A stretch of DNA of 64,000 bases, from positions 682,001 through 746,000 of the forward strand of contig NC_091280.1 in NCBI RefSeq assembly GCF_042100115.1, written 5' to 3'. Below are positions 1 through 11,161 of this stretch, piece by piece; within the stretch, counting starts at the first letter, position 1, and each line of letters opens with the position of its first letter. Both the position numbers and the translations under genes were made by a program. Source of the DNA: Alternaria dauci (lineage: Eukaryota; Ascomycota; Dothideomycetes; Pleosporales; Pleosporaceae). The notes below the pieces were generated by a model. It was not told the DNA's origin. It saw nothing but the letters and a program-made list of their open reading frames with translations, and did not search any database.

Positions 1-2094
1 GATGTCGTACATCATGGGTGCCGTCGTACGGGCAAAGTTCCGTGGTGCGAGAAGAGTCTTGGGTGGGCCTGGCGTGCTAAAAGACGTCTCTTCAGTCTCC
101 TCGAGGGAAGCTTCGCGGGCAGTGCGTTTTCGACGAGTCGAAAATGATGCCGAGGTAGGAGCTGCTCCCCGTCGGCGCGTGGACATGTGCGACGGTGTCT
201 CGAAGGAACCTTCCTCGTCTACGGGCTCGACTGAGGTTCCGCGCTCTGACTTGATGCGGTGGCCAGCTTGCGATTCATTGTCTGCGGCTATTGTATCGGT
301 GTGAGAGAGAATGGACTGGCTTCTACTCCGATCGCGCACAGAGCCACCTGCTCGAGACGAGGCAATACTGCCAGGTCTCGTTCGTTTCGCAGGCGCCTTT
401 CTCCGTGAGCGGCCAGAACGAGACTCGGGCTCCAGCAAAGAGTCTTCTTCCTGGTCGTGGGACAATTTTGAATTTCGTGGTGTCTCCACGTCCATTGCAG
501 ACTCGTGTTCCGTCTCTTTCCCTTTGCCCTTTACTCGAGGCTTGCGCTGCGCCTTTGCCTTTGGTGGTGTCTGTTTCGGTTCAATGAGGGGCGGAACATC
601 GTCGAGAGGCAGCACCTCCGGGCGCGGGCTTGCAGGAGTGCCAGGCGGTCCCGTGAAACTGGATCGCTTCCAGAGACTCTTTGCGGATACTGGAGTCGCT
701 AGAGAGCTATGCGGTGAGCGTGCATTGATGGGCGTGGAGACAGATTGTCTCGCCTGGATGACAAGAGGATGCATCTGCGGTGCGCCTGGCCTGCCAGTAC
801 TGGGAGTGTGTACGCTTGCTCTCGATGGTTGTCTGTTGGCAGCAGGTGTAGATACCTGAGGATATTGTTGGGGCACGGCGGCCTGATGGTGAACGCGCGA
901 CGGGTCTTGAGGTGCAACCTGGAACGGTGGAAGCATGAAGCCTGCTTGGGGCGGCGGCTGAGGCATCTGCGGTTGCAATGGATGATATGGCTGGTGTCCG
1001 GAAGAAGGGTGGAGGGGTTTCTGCTGTTGCTGACCAGGGTGAACTCCGGGAGAGTGAGGCCCCGAGGGCTGCTGCAGAGGGTATTGCTGAGGTTGCCCGG
1101 GATATTGCAACTGTGACCCTGGGTGGCCATACGGAGGTATTCCATTCGGCGCATAGCTCTGAACTGGCTGGGGCTGCAAGGGAGGCCCTGGCGACGGCGG
1201 TTGCGAGGGGAGGCCCGCTGGCTGAGGTTGTATATTCTGGGGAATCGGAGGGGCGTTCGGATGGGGTGCGGCGGTGTACTTTGGGTGCGGCTGTGGTGTT
1301 TGCTGGAACCGCGGCGGTGGTGCTAGCGGCTGGTTGGAATTTGGCTGTGGAGTAGAGGGTGTGCGTCGTCCGTCGGAGGAGGGGTGCTTGATGCGTTGAG
1401 AAGGAGAAGGCTGTGCGTTGAGGGGTGGTGGCGCGGAACCCGGTTGTTGTTGTTGTGAAGGGTCTGGGGAAGGCGCGATGGAGGATCCACCTCGTGTGCC
1501 ATTCTGGACTGGCGATGGACTGGCAATGGGCTGCAGGGCTTTTGGCGCAAGCTGCGGCGACTTGGTAGGCAGCTGAGGGCTTCGCGATGCTGGAGTGCGG
1601 CCGCTGGACCTCTCGCGCAACTGGTCGTCCCACTCGCCGCGCTCGATGCCCGCAATCTCGCGCTGCAGCCTCTCGTAGCGCTCCTCTTCCAGTCTGATCT
1701 GCTCCGTGATCTCGTAGCGATAGGACGCGTACAGCTTGGTGACGAGCTTTGGTATCAGGTGCTGGTGCTGCAGCGACTCCTGGACCGTGGGCAGGCTTGG
1801 GCTATGCCTCTTTCTCTTGCCCGAGCCGGCGACGTCCCCGTTCTGGTGGCCATCGCTGTCGCCGCCGCCGTGCTCGTACTCTATCTCCCTCCTCAGACGC
1901 TCCAGGTAGAAGTTGCGCAGGGCATCGGGGCTGAGGCGGCCGGCCTGGAAGTACTTGTGGGCGGTGATGTCCGGGTGTTTCTTCAGCAGGTCGGAAATCC
2001 TGCCGAAGACGGCGGGCGCGACGCCGTAGGCATGGAGGCACTGGAACAGCAGCAGCGACTCGAGGTTGGTGTAGGCGGAGAGGCTAGTCGTCAT
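1..2094 (-). CDS. Probable NuA4 bromodomain-type subunit (Bdc1/Brd8-like), C-terminus off the window
   Basis: One reading frame stays open from the ATG at 2094 down to base 1 (about 698 codons, no stop), so the gene runs off the left edge. The N-terminus (MTTSLSAYTNLESLLLFQCL) leads into a conserved helical region to about residue 160, with RKRHSPSLPTVQESLQ followed by a charged helix around LEEERYERLQREIAGIERG. A long Pro/Gln/Ser-rich disordered middle (about residues 165-480) follows, then a basic region, ending at KTLLAPRNFARTTAPMMYDI. From memory of fungal homologues this arrangement matches the bromodomain subunit of the NuA4 histone acetyltransferase, where the bromodomain would follow the last visible residues. 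The bromodomain itself is not in the window, so identity is inference from the N-terminal half. Longer frames on the opposite strand and other frames are shadows produced by GC- and repeat-rich codons. Confidence 0.6.
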   Translation of the reverse strand, partial: MTTSLSAYTNLESLLLFQCLHAYGVAPAVFGRISDLLKKHPDITAHKYFQAGRLSPDALRNFYLERLRREIEYEHGGGDSDGHQNGDVAGSGKRKRHSPSLPTVQESLQHQHLIPKLVTKLYASYRYEITEQIRLEEERYERLQREIAGIERGEWDDQLRERSSGRTPASRSPQLPTKSPQLAPKALQPIASPSPVQNGTRGGSSIAPSPDPSQQQQPGSAPPPLNAQPSPSQRIKHPSSDGRRTPSTPQPNSNQPLAPPPRFQQTPQPHPKYTAAPHPNAPPIPQNIQPQPAGLPSQPPSPGPPLQPQPVQSYAPNGIPPYGHPGSQLQYPGQPQQYPLQQPSGPHSPGVHPGQQQQKPLHPSSGHQPYHPLQPQMPQPPPQAGFMLPPFQVAPQDPSRVHHQAAVPQQYPQVSTPAANRQPSRASVHTPSTGRPGAPQMHPLVIQARQSVSTPINARSPHSSLATPVSAKSLWKRSSFTGPPGTPASPRPEVLPLDDVPPLIEPKQTPPKAKAQRKPRVKGKGKETEHESAMDVETPRNSKLSHDQEEDSLLEPESRSGRSRRKAPAKRTRPGSIASSRAGGSVRDRSRSQSILSHTDTIAADNESQAGHRIKSERGTSVEPVDEEGSFETPSHMSTRRRGAAPTSASFSTRRKRTAREASLEETEETSFSTPGPPKTLLAPRNFARTTAPMMYDI

Positions 2095-3006
2095 CCCCCA
2101 GGCGTCTGCAGCGCGAGGGCGAGGGCGAGGGCGAGAGCGAGAGCGATGGGCGGCCTGGGGCCGAAGGGGAGCCACGGCTGCTGTGTCGGGGGAGGGAGAC
2201 GGTCGACTGCAGCAGGTCTAGGGCATGGCATGCGACTCGACGAGACGGACGCGGTCGGGGCGGCGAGATGGAGCGAGATGGACGGGCGCGGTGGGGGGTG
2301 GACGGGGGAGATTGTCGCAAATTGTCGTCGGTGGTTTCGCAGTCTCGCAGCCCAGCCGCCTGAAGCTGACGGCTACTTGGGCGGAGGGGGCTGCCCCTGG
2401 CCTCGCCCAATCAGCGGCCTCGCGCCTCACGTCGCCTTCACGCCAGCGCGGGGCCAGACTCGACAAAAGGGCGGGACCTTTACCAGCGCGTCTACTGCGA
2501 TGCTTTCGGCAAGCTTCGTGATGCTCTCGTCTACCGTTTACACGAGCAGACGCGACGCTGACGTCGCGCCGTCGTTGTGCACCCGCAGCTCGTCGGCCAT
2601 TCTTCGTCGGGCTTCGGGAGCTGCGGCGCATCCAAACTCTCCTTCCTCGCAGCTCCACATGCGATCTACGCCCAAATTAGCTTGGGGGCATAGGCGTCCC
2701 CTTTTCCTGACATTGCAATCGTCCTTCCATCTCTAATCCAGGGCTGCCATATTATGCTCCCTCCCTCCCCATCCCAGCGCTGGCTGAGTTGAATGAAACA
2801 TTTTTGATCTGCTGAGCCACCGGCCGACTCTTGTCCCATCTTGTTGCAGCCCATAAAGATAGCCACTCCTCCCCGACCCTTCTTCACGCCGCCTGCATCC
2901 TGCATCTTGCCTCTTGCTTGCATAACCTGTTGCTGTCCCTTTGCACACACACACATCACCCCCACCCCCTATCATGACTTCCTCCTACCCTGCACAGTCT
3001 GTCGCC
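2095..3006. other. Divergent intergenic region
   Basis: This stretch separates two divergently read genes and must hold both promoters. It is GC-rich near the minus-strand gene and has pyrimidine-rich tracts and a short CA-repeat (around 2945-2960) upstream of the plus-strand start. Open frames here have no family resemblance and read as chance. Confidence 0.5.
2113..2146. repeat. GCGAGG-type hexamer repeat
   Basis: About five imperfect copies of a GCGAGG/GCGAGA hexamer lie just upstream of the ATG at 2094, in the probable 5' leader of the Bdc1-like gene. It is a short purine-rich low-complexity tract; no function is visible. Confidence 0.6.
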
Positions 3007-3544
3007 ATGGAGGACCCAGACCAAGGCTGGAAGCCAAACAACCGCCCTCAATCGTGAGCTCTCCCGGCGCTAGCATACGTAGCTCCCGCCTGTCTGAGAC
3101 TGACCACGCCCTGTAGCACGGTAGCGCGCAACTTCATGTCAGAGCTCGACAGCCTGTTCAACCTGGACGGAGGGCTCGAGAACCTGGACAAGACGGTCCT
3201 TGAAAAGTACGCTCCTGCCATCTTCACCGCTACCCAGAGCCGGCTGACAGGCGCGCAGGAAGCAGGCAGTCACGACGCAGACCAAGGAGCTCGAGGCCCT
3301 CGAGGCAAGGCTCAAGGCCGCCGAAGAGCGCCTGAACCAGGCAAAGAGCAACTCGCCACCAGCCAAGCGCGACACGCACAGCGAACAAGACAGCGCGCGG
3401 TTACAAGGGGCCGCCAGCCCCCTTGCCCAAAAGACGCAAAACATGCCAGGTGCGCTACCAGAGACACCGACTCCTACATCGACTACCAGTGCTGACTATG
3501 TCCTGGTAGAGCGGCCCCTCTCCGCCAAGCCTGACACGGCTTAG
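3007..3544 (+). CDS. Small conserved coiled-coil protein, function unknown (three exons)
   Basis: Exons 3007-3053, 3117-3206 and 3259-3544 join to a 140-residue protein. The first intron starts GTGAGC and ends CTGTAG; the second (52 bp) starts GTACGC, has a CTGAC branch site and ends GCAG. The second intron is needed: without it the frame continues into a meaningless tail. The protein begins MEDPDQGWKPNNRPQSTVAR, has a hydrophobic segment FMSELDSLFNLDGGLENLD, then a charged coiled coil (VLEKKKQAVTTQTKELEALE and onward) and a Ser/Thr/Pro-rich tail ending DYVLVERPLSAKPDTA. I recall similar proteins of unknown function across Pezizomycotina. No catalytic motif, signal peptide or membrane segment is seen. 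The exon structure is well supported; the role is unknown. Confidence 0.75.
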
Positions 3545-3954
3545 TTCTACCTCCTACACAACGATACCACGATACCCCCGGCACTGCGCCCACATCCAAT
3601 ACACTGCTTCATCTTTGTGCCTGGGAGGGCTGCATTTTTCTCGACACGGGGCATATATCTTTTCTAATTGACCACGGCGTCTTTATTTCTGGCGTCTTCA
3701 TTTCTGGCTGGCGCCATCTTGTTCTTAGTCGCTCAGCGTCCGGCCGCTTGTGTGCTGCATGTCTCTCTTTGGATTGTTTAGCTGCAAATGCTACAGAACC
3801 TCCATCATCTTTCCATCCCTTCTCCTGTCGTGTTCTGCTCTGTTTCGGTTATGTGCCACTAACTCCGTAGCTTCGTGCACAGGCCTGGTAGCCTCGTAGC
3901 ACACTAACCGACATACGCATCTTTTACGTCGCAATCTCACCAGGGCCCAGCAAC
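3545..3954. other. Intergenic, 3' and 5' flanks
   Basis: T/C-rich non-coding sequence between two genes on the same strand. A pyrimidine-rich stretch precedes the next start codon, as is common in fungal promoters. No gene or repeat seen. Confidence 0.5.
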
Positions 3955-4869
3955 ATGGACGGCGTGACCGAGGCAGCTCTGATCAAAATATTCGACAAGC
4001 TCGTATCAGAACATGTCATTCAATACGGGCCCCATGAGTCGATCAACGTGGTGGACGAAGGTTACCCTGTAAGCTAGTCCAAGTGTTCCCGAAAGCCATA
4101 CCCGTACTTATGCCACATCAAGATGGAGTTCCGCATCTGCCCAGCACTAGCTACGAAACCTCACACGGTGGGCGCTACCAATCATGCCTTCAACCAATCG
4201 CGAAAACTAGGCCCAGGAAGCGACATGTTCTGCCCAGACGAGCGACTTGTAATCACTCAAGTCAACGGAACGCACGACCTAGCACTGAACCTTTTCTGTG
4301 TCGACCGACCGCAATTGCTGATGACGACCCTGGACTCGTACAAACGTCAACACGAAGCTCTTGATGTAGACGACTTTACCGTCATGCTTGAAGTTTTGCG
4401 AAAGCTCCCAAACATGTATGTCATCTTCAACTGTGGTGAGAGGGGTGGATGCAGTAGGGTGCACAAGCATCTCCAGGGCTTGAAAGGGCCCCCGCATGCT
4501 TTCGATCATGTCATCTCTTCTCTTCACGACCCGTCCGAGAAAGTACCGTTTCAGTTCCTCATCCATGACTTCACGCCTGGCTTCAAGGACACTTCAGCCT
4601 CAACCGTTCTCGATGCCTACCACGCGCTTCTATCGCAGTATCCCTCGTCTGCGGGAACGGACGGAGATGAAACACCTCCACACAACGTCGTCATGTGGGC
4701 TGACAGTCTCATGGTCATTCCACGTCGGACAGGTACCACGGAAGGAGCAAGTGCAAATGCCGGAGGCATGCTGGGAAGTGTTTGGGTAACAGGACAAGAG
4801 CATGTGGACAAATGGTCCAAGGTCGGCTACGCAAATGTATTGAGGGAGTTGGGTGTTGCACGTTCCTGA
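3955..4869 (+). CDS. APA-type diadenosine tetraphosphate phosphorylase / ATP adenylyltransferase (HIT-like)
   Basis: Exon 1 (3955-4068) and exon 2 (4123-4869) are joined across a 54 bp phase-0 intron (GTAAGC...AAG), giving 286 residues. This joins DEGYP to MEFRICPALATKPH, reading smoothly. The key motif is a HIT-type histidine motif R-V-H-K-H-L-Q, with H151, H153 and Q155. The following core has a C-terminal segment with W-A-D-S-L-M-V-I-P-R and a G-rich stretch (NAGGMLGSVWVTG), as in yeast Apa1/Apa2. These enzymes split Ap4A with phosphate to ADP and ATP and act in the cytosol and nucleus. The protein is slightly shorter than the yeast enzymes (about 320 residues). Family assignment is from motif order; substrate preference cannot be read from sequence. 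Confidence 0.8.
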
Positions 4870-5527
4870 GAGAGCGCCATGGTCTTACTTGCATGCCGTG
4901 AATTCGAGCAAGTTGTTACTAAGGCGCATGTGAACCACAGCGTGGCTGCTCAACTTGCATCCTCCTTCCCATTCCAGACCTTCGCTTCGCACCAGATACT
5001 CACCATACTGGAGCACGTCAACTCACTAACAAACACCACGAGATCACGTACCTGGCACTATCCAGGCCTCGGATTTGGCCTATCTAGTAGCCAAGACAAG
5101 CCAGCATAGTCCCCGAAACGTGCACCTGCCTAATGCGACAAGCTAAAACCACCCGCACCAATCACCCCTTGTTCCCCACGACGACAAGAATACATGCCAA
5201 GCCGTTCAGTAAATTAAGTCGCCTACCAGATCCTCATGTCGACCTCCGACGCCATTCGTATACCAATCTCCCGCGCTTGCATCATCTACAATGGGCTCTT
5301 TCGAGCGTACATCTCCCGTGCTTGCAGCAGGTCGACCGGGAGCATGGGCTGAGTACCTGCCTAATCAATGCGACACTTGAGGGTGACAAGGACGACGGCG
5401 TCTGTGGTGCTAGGTACGGGATGGGAAGGTCAATCATGGACGGGTGCGACTGCTACACGGCATAAAAGGAAGCGCTTTCCTCATACCACACGGCACTGCA
5501 CGGGATTCATCGCATCCATCATTCATC
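4870..5527. other. Intergenic with promoter of the carboxypeptidase gene
   Basis: Non-coding in all frames as far as I can judge; the few short open frames lack family resemblance. The last 70 bases hold a TATA-like element upstream of the next start. Confidence 0.5.
5461..5468 (+). promoter_or_regulatory. TATA-like box
   Basis: CATAAAAG lies about 60 bases before the carboxypeptidase ATG at 5528. Position and sequence fit a core promoter TATA element; this is sequence pattern only. Confidence 0.4.
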
Positions 5528-6988
5528 ATGAAGTCCACCCTCCTTGCTTCAGCGCTGCTTCTTTCTTCTACGGCGCTTGGCACTGTCGTTCCCAGGGCGG
5601 GCAAGAAGGTTGATTATAGTGGCTTCAAGGTCCTCCGCGTGTCTAGCACCGACGCTGTCAAGGAAGAGATTGAGAACTTGGCTGCGCACGTCCTTAACCC
5701 GGGCACATCCACCGAGTTGGACGTTGTCGTTTCGCCCGAGAATGTCGATGCCCTGACTGCATTGGTCGCCGAGAGCAAGGTGCTGAACGAGGATGTTGGC
5801 GCAGCTCTTGCAGAGGAAGGCGAGATGAGCGTTTACGCTGGTTTGTAACAAGCACACGTCTGCAATGCCGAGTATTGACCATTCGCAGTTCCCAGCGAGA
5901 CTTGGTTCACAGCCTATCACCCATATGCCGACCATCTTCAGTTCCTTCGGGATCTACAAGCTGGGTACACTGGCCAGTCCGAAATCTACACTGTTGGCAC
6001 CTCTGTCCAAGGACGAGCCCTGACTGGTATCCACATCTGGGGTAGCGGTGGAAAGGGCTCAAGGCCTGCTGTCGTCATTCACGGCAACGTCCACGCAAGG
6101 GAGTGGATCACTTCCATGACCACCGAGTACGTAGCTCATTTGTACCATGAGTGCACCACGCATGTGCTAACTCTACACTCTCAGGTACTTTGCGTGGCAG
6201 CTACTTACCAAGTACGGTTCAGACGCGACCATTAAATCGCTTGTCGACAAGTTTGATTTTTACATCACACCCATTGTGAACCCAGACGGGTTCGTCTACT
6301 CGCAAACAACCGACCGTCTCTGGCGCAAGAACAGACAAACTGTCAGCGGTAACACGTGTGTTGGTCGGGATATCAACCGTAGGTTCTGTGACAGAATCTT
6401 GACTGAAGCCTCTGACACGCTTGATAGGTAACTGGCCATACAAGTGGGAAGTAGCAGGCGGTGCTTCGACAAACCCTTGCGCGGAGACATACAAGGGCGT
6501 AGCAGCTGGCGACGCGCCCGAGAACCGGGGCATCAAAACGCAAATTGACCAGCTCAGGGCGTCGCGGGGCATCCGCCTCTATCTCGATGTGCAGTACGTC
6601 CCGACTTTGTTGATGGCGGAGGTGGCCAAGTCAGCTTGCTAATTACAGCTCCAGCTCATACGGTCAATACATTCTATGGCCCTACGGCTACGACTGCAGC
6701 CTGCGCGCCGAGAATGACGCACAGCATCGCTCCATCGCAACGCGTGCTCAGTCGGCTATCCGCGCGGTGTCGGGCACTGCGTACACGATTGGCCCCAGCT
6801 GCTCGACGTTGTATGCCACGACTGGTTCTTCGACTGATTACACCGATGTGCAGGGTAATGCCACCTACTCGTACACGTATGAGCTGAGGGACACGGGTTC
6901 CTTCGGCTTCTCGCTGCCGGCGAACCAGATCAGGCCGACTGTGCTGGAGACTTGGGCTGGTGTTGCTAGTATGCTGAGGGATGCTTAG
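5528..6988 (+). CDS. Secreted zinc metallocarboxypeptidase (M14A), five exons
   Basis: Exons 5528-5840, 5889-6126, 6185-6378, 6428-6593 and 6655-6988 join to a 414-residue pre-pro-enzyme. A signal peptide ([20 protein letters not shown]) is followed by a propeptide of about 90 residues and then the catalytic domain. Zinc ligands fit the family: H173 and E176 in HVHAREW, and H304 in [13 protein letters not shown]. The RDINRNW motif supplies the substrate-binding Asn/Arg, and E380 in [11 protein letters not shown] is the general base; H304-E380 spacing matches pancreatic carboxypeptidase A. The fourth intron uses the second of two nearby AGs (ending CTCCAG), since only that restores HSYG. The enzyme removes C-terminal residues from peptides outside the cell after propeptide cleavage. 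It resembles fungal mcpA-type proteins. Preference for hydrophobic versus basic residues is not decided here. Confidence 0.93.
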
Positions 6989-7400
6989 AGAGGCATGGCC
7001 TTGTATTCAGAGAAGCATAACGGAGGCCGAGCTTTTTCATGATGAAAGTAGATATTGAGATGGTACGAATACATCATGACAAGACAATGTGGGAAATAGT
7101 TGTCAGCAAGCAGAGAGATGGCTCCAGGTAGCCAGCCGTGACAAGGACCTGGACGTGATTTGACACCATGGCCAAGATGCTTCTGGCGCTGCAAACATTG
7201 ACAGTGTGCCCTCGATGCGATTCCAGAATTTGAGCGTTTCGTACCAGTGCAGCTGCAAACGTAATTTCTAGGAGATGATGTGATGTGGTATCAAGAGTGA
7301 AGCAATGACGCGTGGGCTACATGCTGGCCGACGCGCACGTGCGTCAACCCCGCCGCCCCATGTCAACACCAACGGATTCGTGACTAAACAGGGCGCCAAT
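6989..7400. other. Intergenic
   Basis: Short region between two plus-strand genes. An in-frame ATG at 7305 could extend the next gene by 32 residues, but the added residues are Arg/Pro-rich and look like leader sequence. Nothing else seen. Confidence 0.5.
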
Positions 7401-10189
7401 ATGGCAACACTCCAGCGCGAGCGCGTCGAACACGCGTTGAACGAGCTGCTGGTGCGCATCGTGCCCGAAGACGCCAACGATGACGAAGAAGCGGCCAACC
7501 AGCGGTTCGAGGATGCGTACGACTTTGCCATGGACGCGCTGACCGAGGCGGGAGACGGCTCACTCGTGCCCGATGTGCAGCACATTGCAAGCCTGATTGA
7601 CGGCAAGGGTATGTGGGTGTGAATAGCGGAACCATAGTCAGCTAATTCGCGGCAGTCTCGGGTCCGCTCAACGACCAGCGCAAGAGCGCGCGCCTCCACA
7701 ACCTCCTCGCCCGCCTCGAGACGCAGACGGTGCTGGACCAGAAATGGCGCATGCTGTACTTTCTCTACAACCTGTCGCCCAACACCAAGGCCTCTCCAGA
7801 CGCCCGGCCGCCCGTCCACGACGCGCGTGGCTTGTCGCGCGAGCCCACGACGCCCTCGAAACGCCAGAGCGTCGCTGCCTCGTCGCATGCCTTGCAGGAC
7901 GCGTTTGCAAAGCCCGGCCTCGCGCAGTTGCCCCTCAACGCCGGCTCGCCAAAAGCACCGCCATCCGCCCGCCCATTGGCAACGGCCGACAAGCCAGAGA
8001 GGCGACGAGAGAGGCGCCCGGACACGGCCAAGGACCAGCAGCAGGCGAATCGAGGCCATGTGGACAGGGCAGAAATGGGACCCTCGGAGCCAACGCTGCT
8101 GCGAGAGCTGCCCTTTACGCTGCAAGGCTACTCGGCGACCAACCTCACCTTCCCCCTGTCGACGGCGCTCAAGCTCCCTTCGACGCTGCCGGTTCCCATG
8201 GTCAGCCTGTTGCATACCCTCGCCGAGCCTGCCATACTGTACAAAGGCCTAGCCGAGTTCGTCGAGGCAAGCGATGGCGGTCTCATTGAGCAAAGCTTCC
8301 GCGCGGCTCTAGCCAAGGAGCTGAGGGCATACCTCGGGCTCGTTGCAACCCTCGAGGGACAGATCAAGAGAGCACTGGCACAATTCGGCGACGCGCCAAC
8401 GCAACAAGGCGCCAGCAAGGCCGGCGTCACTCTCAAGAGATGCGTCATCTGGACACGAGAACCAACCATGGGCTTGCGGCTGATGAGCCTCATGGTCGAA
8501 GAATCCAAGAGCAAGAAGGGTGGCGAGCTGATAGCCCTGATCCATTCCTTCTCTCTCAACCACGGCGATCCGTATGTCATGGGCTTTGCCGAGCGCCTCC
8601 TCTCCGACGTCACACGGCCATTCTACGATATGCTCCGCCAATGGGTCTATGATGGAGAGCTTGCTGATCCCTTTGGCGAGTTCTTCGTCTCCGAACAGAG
8701 CGAAGACGACATTCTCGAGGCCAATGGAAACGAGGGCAAAGGAGGCGCTACGAGCGTCTGGGAAGACAAGTACAGATTGAACGACAAGATGGTCCCTACC
8801 ATTGTAACCGACGACTTTGCCAAAAAGGTCTTCCTGATCGGCAAGACGCTCAACTTCATTCGCTATGGGTGCGGAGACGCAGCATGGGTCGACAAGTACT
8901 CCAAGGAAGCCTCAAAGGAACTACAGTACGGCGACACAGCCAATCTCGAGCGCTCCATCGGCGACGCCTACAAGACCACCATGGCCCGCCTCATTGACTT
9001 GATGGCGAACAAGTTCAAGCTCTTTGATCATCTCCAGGCTCTCAAGCAATATATGCTCCTGGGCGCTGGTGATTTCATCGCTGTCCTCATGGAATCGCTA
9101 TCGTCCAACCTCGACCGGCCAGCCAACACACAATACCGGCACACCCTTACGGCTCAGCTCGAGCATGCCGTCCGAAACTCAAATGCCCAGTTTGACACTT
9201 CAGACGTCCTACGCCGCCTCGACTCCCGCATGCTGGAGCTGTCGCACGGCGAGATTGGATGGGACGTCTTCACCCTCGAATACAAGATTGATGCTCCCGT
9301 TGATGTCATCGTCACGCCGTTTGGCTCCAAGCAATACCTCAAAGTTTTCAACTTTCTCTGGCGTGTCAAGCGTGTCGAGTTTGCTCTTGGTTCCACGTGG
9401 CGTCGGTGCATGACTGGTGCTCGCGGCGTTCTCGGTACCGTAGCCGATAAAGTCGGATCGGATTGGAAGAAAGCGCGCTGTGCAATGGCTGAGATGATTC
9501 ATTTCGTCAATCAGTTGCAGCACTACATTCTCTTCGAGGTCATTGAATCATCGTGGATTGATCTACAGGGTGCGCTCAACAAGCCGGAAAGCACGCTCGA
9601 CGACATGATCGAAGCTCATGCCATCTACCTCAACAATATCACGCGGAAAGGACTCCTTGGGAGTTCAAGCATCGACTTTACTGGTCAGCTCCATGAGCTG
9701 TTGAAGACTATGTTGGCATACAAGGATGCAGTAGACGGCTTGTACTCCTTTTCTGTCGCAGAGTTCACCCGCCGCCAAGAGCATGCGGCCAAGATCGAAA
9801 CACGCACGGCAGCAGGGCGCTGGGGTCTGTCTGAGAAGGATAGCTCGTCGGCAGATCCTTTTTCACGATCGCACTCGCGTGCAGCATCTCGCCAAGATGA
9901 TTCGCCCTTCCCACCACCTCTGCTCAAGATCGGCATGACAGGCTCGGCCGAGGATGATGTCTTGCCAGCATTACAAAAGCGTCTTAGTCAGTTGACGGAA
10001 GACTTCCGAGCCAGAATCAGCATCTTGCTGGGGGATCTGGTACACTCGCCTGATGGCGAACTGAAGATGCTGGCTGTCAATATCAACTTCAACGACGTTT
10101 ACAAGCCAGAGCGGAGACGGAGAAAAGGTTCCCAGAGATCCAAAGAGAAGGAGAAGGAAACGCCGAGGGTTGCACCTGCAGCAGCGTAA
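7401..10189 (+). CDS. Gamma-tubulin complex component 3 (GCP3/Spc98/Alp6 family)
   Basis: Exon 1 (7401-7608) and exon 2 (7656-10189) are joined across a 47 bp intron (GTATGT...GGCAG), giving 913 residues. The N-terminus MATLQRERVEHALNELLVRI and the short disordered linker precede the GCP N-terminal domain, starting around LLRELPFTLQGYSATNLTFP. The GCP C-terminal (gamma-tubulin-binding) domain includes VFNFLWRVKRVEFAL and FVNQLQHYILFEVIESSWID, the strongest family signatures. Length fits GCP3 rather than GCP2. The protein is part of the gamma-tubulin small complex that nucleates microtubules at the spindle pole body. The start at 7401 is preferred over an upstream in-frame ATG at 7305 because it begins the conserved helix directly. 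The C-terminal tail is basic (RRRRKGSQRSKEKEKE). Confidence 0.9.
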
Positions 10190-11161
10190 TGCGATAGAGA
10201 ATAGTTTGTTTGAAGCGATATTTGATACCCGGGCATTGTGATACTGCGTCATAATGCACCTGTCTCTCCCTAGTTGATATCAGTAAGCACCTTGCGAATC
10301 GTAGCAAATGTGACTGCGAAACAACTCAGCTTGTCGGGTAGGACACTGTAACCATCTGGAGCACACCGCTTTGCTGGTAAACAACACAGCGGAACCGGCA
10401 TCATGCCGTTCAAGGTCCAAATCAAGCTTCGTGGCGCTGAGCGGGCCGCGCCTTTCAAGGCTTGGGTATGTGACGCTTGGCTCTAGTGGGTACTGCGAAT
10501 CTCGGATTAAAACGTGGTCAGCGTCCAGAACCAGGAGTATCTCTCGGCCGAGATGATGTGCTGCAGGGATGCTTGGCTGCGTCATCCATACACAACACCT
10601 ATCAACACTGGGACTGACGTCTTCGAGCGCAATGACGCGCTTCGTGTTATGCAGACAGGGAAGCTTTTACAACCATCAGAATCAGATCGACGTTGAGCAA
10701 ATTACACCAACTTCATGTCTAGTTTGTTTTGATTCGTACGAAGAGGCCCACTGCAGCATGTTACGCAACTTTTATGTCTCATGCTCCACCAAAGTAATTC
10801 GGAGAAGAATCGGCATGGCCATAGTGCGCTCTTCCGATGAAACATGACAGCATTCAGTAGGGCCCATGTCTCTGCTGGCGTACCATTTCAATGTTACGCG
10901 TTACCTCTGATCGTTGGTATATGAAGCTCGTTTCCCGTCAGCAAACGAGGCAACAATCACATCAGACAACTTAACATTGGACTACACAACCCATCACTGG
11001 AGTAATCAAGATATCCCAGAACATTGAATCAACAATCGACCTCTTTTTGCCAGACTTCACAGAATCTTGTACTTATAACCGTTTCCCAACCCTGCTCTTG
11101 GGAGCAACCCTTACCACAGCACACTCCATCAACTCCTGTTCCGCAGAGCATCTCTCCCAAC
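10190..11161. other. Intergenic, 5' flank of the NRPS-like gene
   Basis: About 970 bases without a supportable gene. An in-frame ATG at 11024 could add 46 residues to the next gene, but that segment reads like translated leader. No tRNA or repeat seen. Confidence 0.5.

Noticed and set aside
311..1655. Several long open frames on both strands, including 308 codons on the minus strand at 707-1,633
   Set aside because: They overlap the continuous minus-strand frame from 2,094 to 1, which alone gives a coherent N-terminus, coiled regions and Pro/Gln-rich middle; the others are shadows.
1759..2736. 325-codon plus-strand frame
   Set aside because: Overlaps the 5' part and leader of the minus-strand gene and has low-complexity composition without motifs.
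7305..7400. Upstream in-frame ATG for the GCP3 gene
   Set aside because: Adds 32 Arg/Pro-rich residues not typical of the family; the ATG at 7,401 begins the conserved helix.
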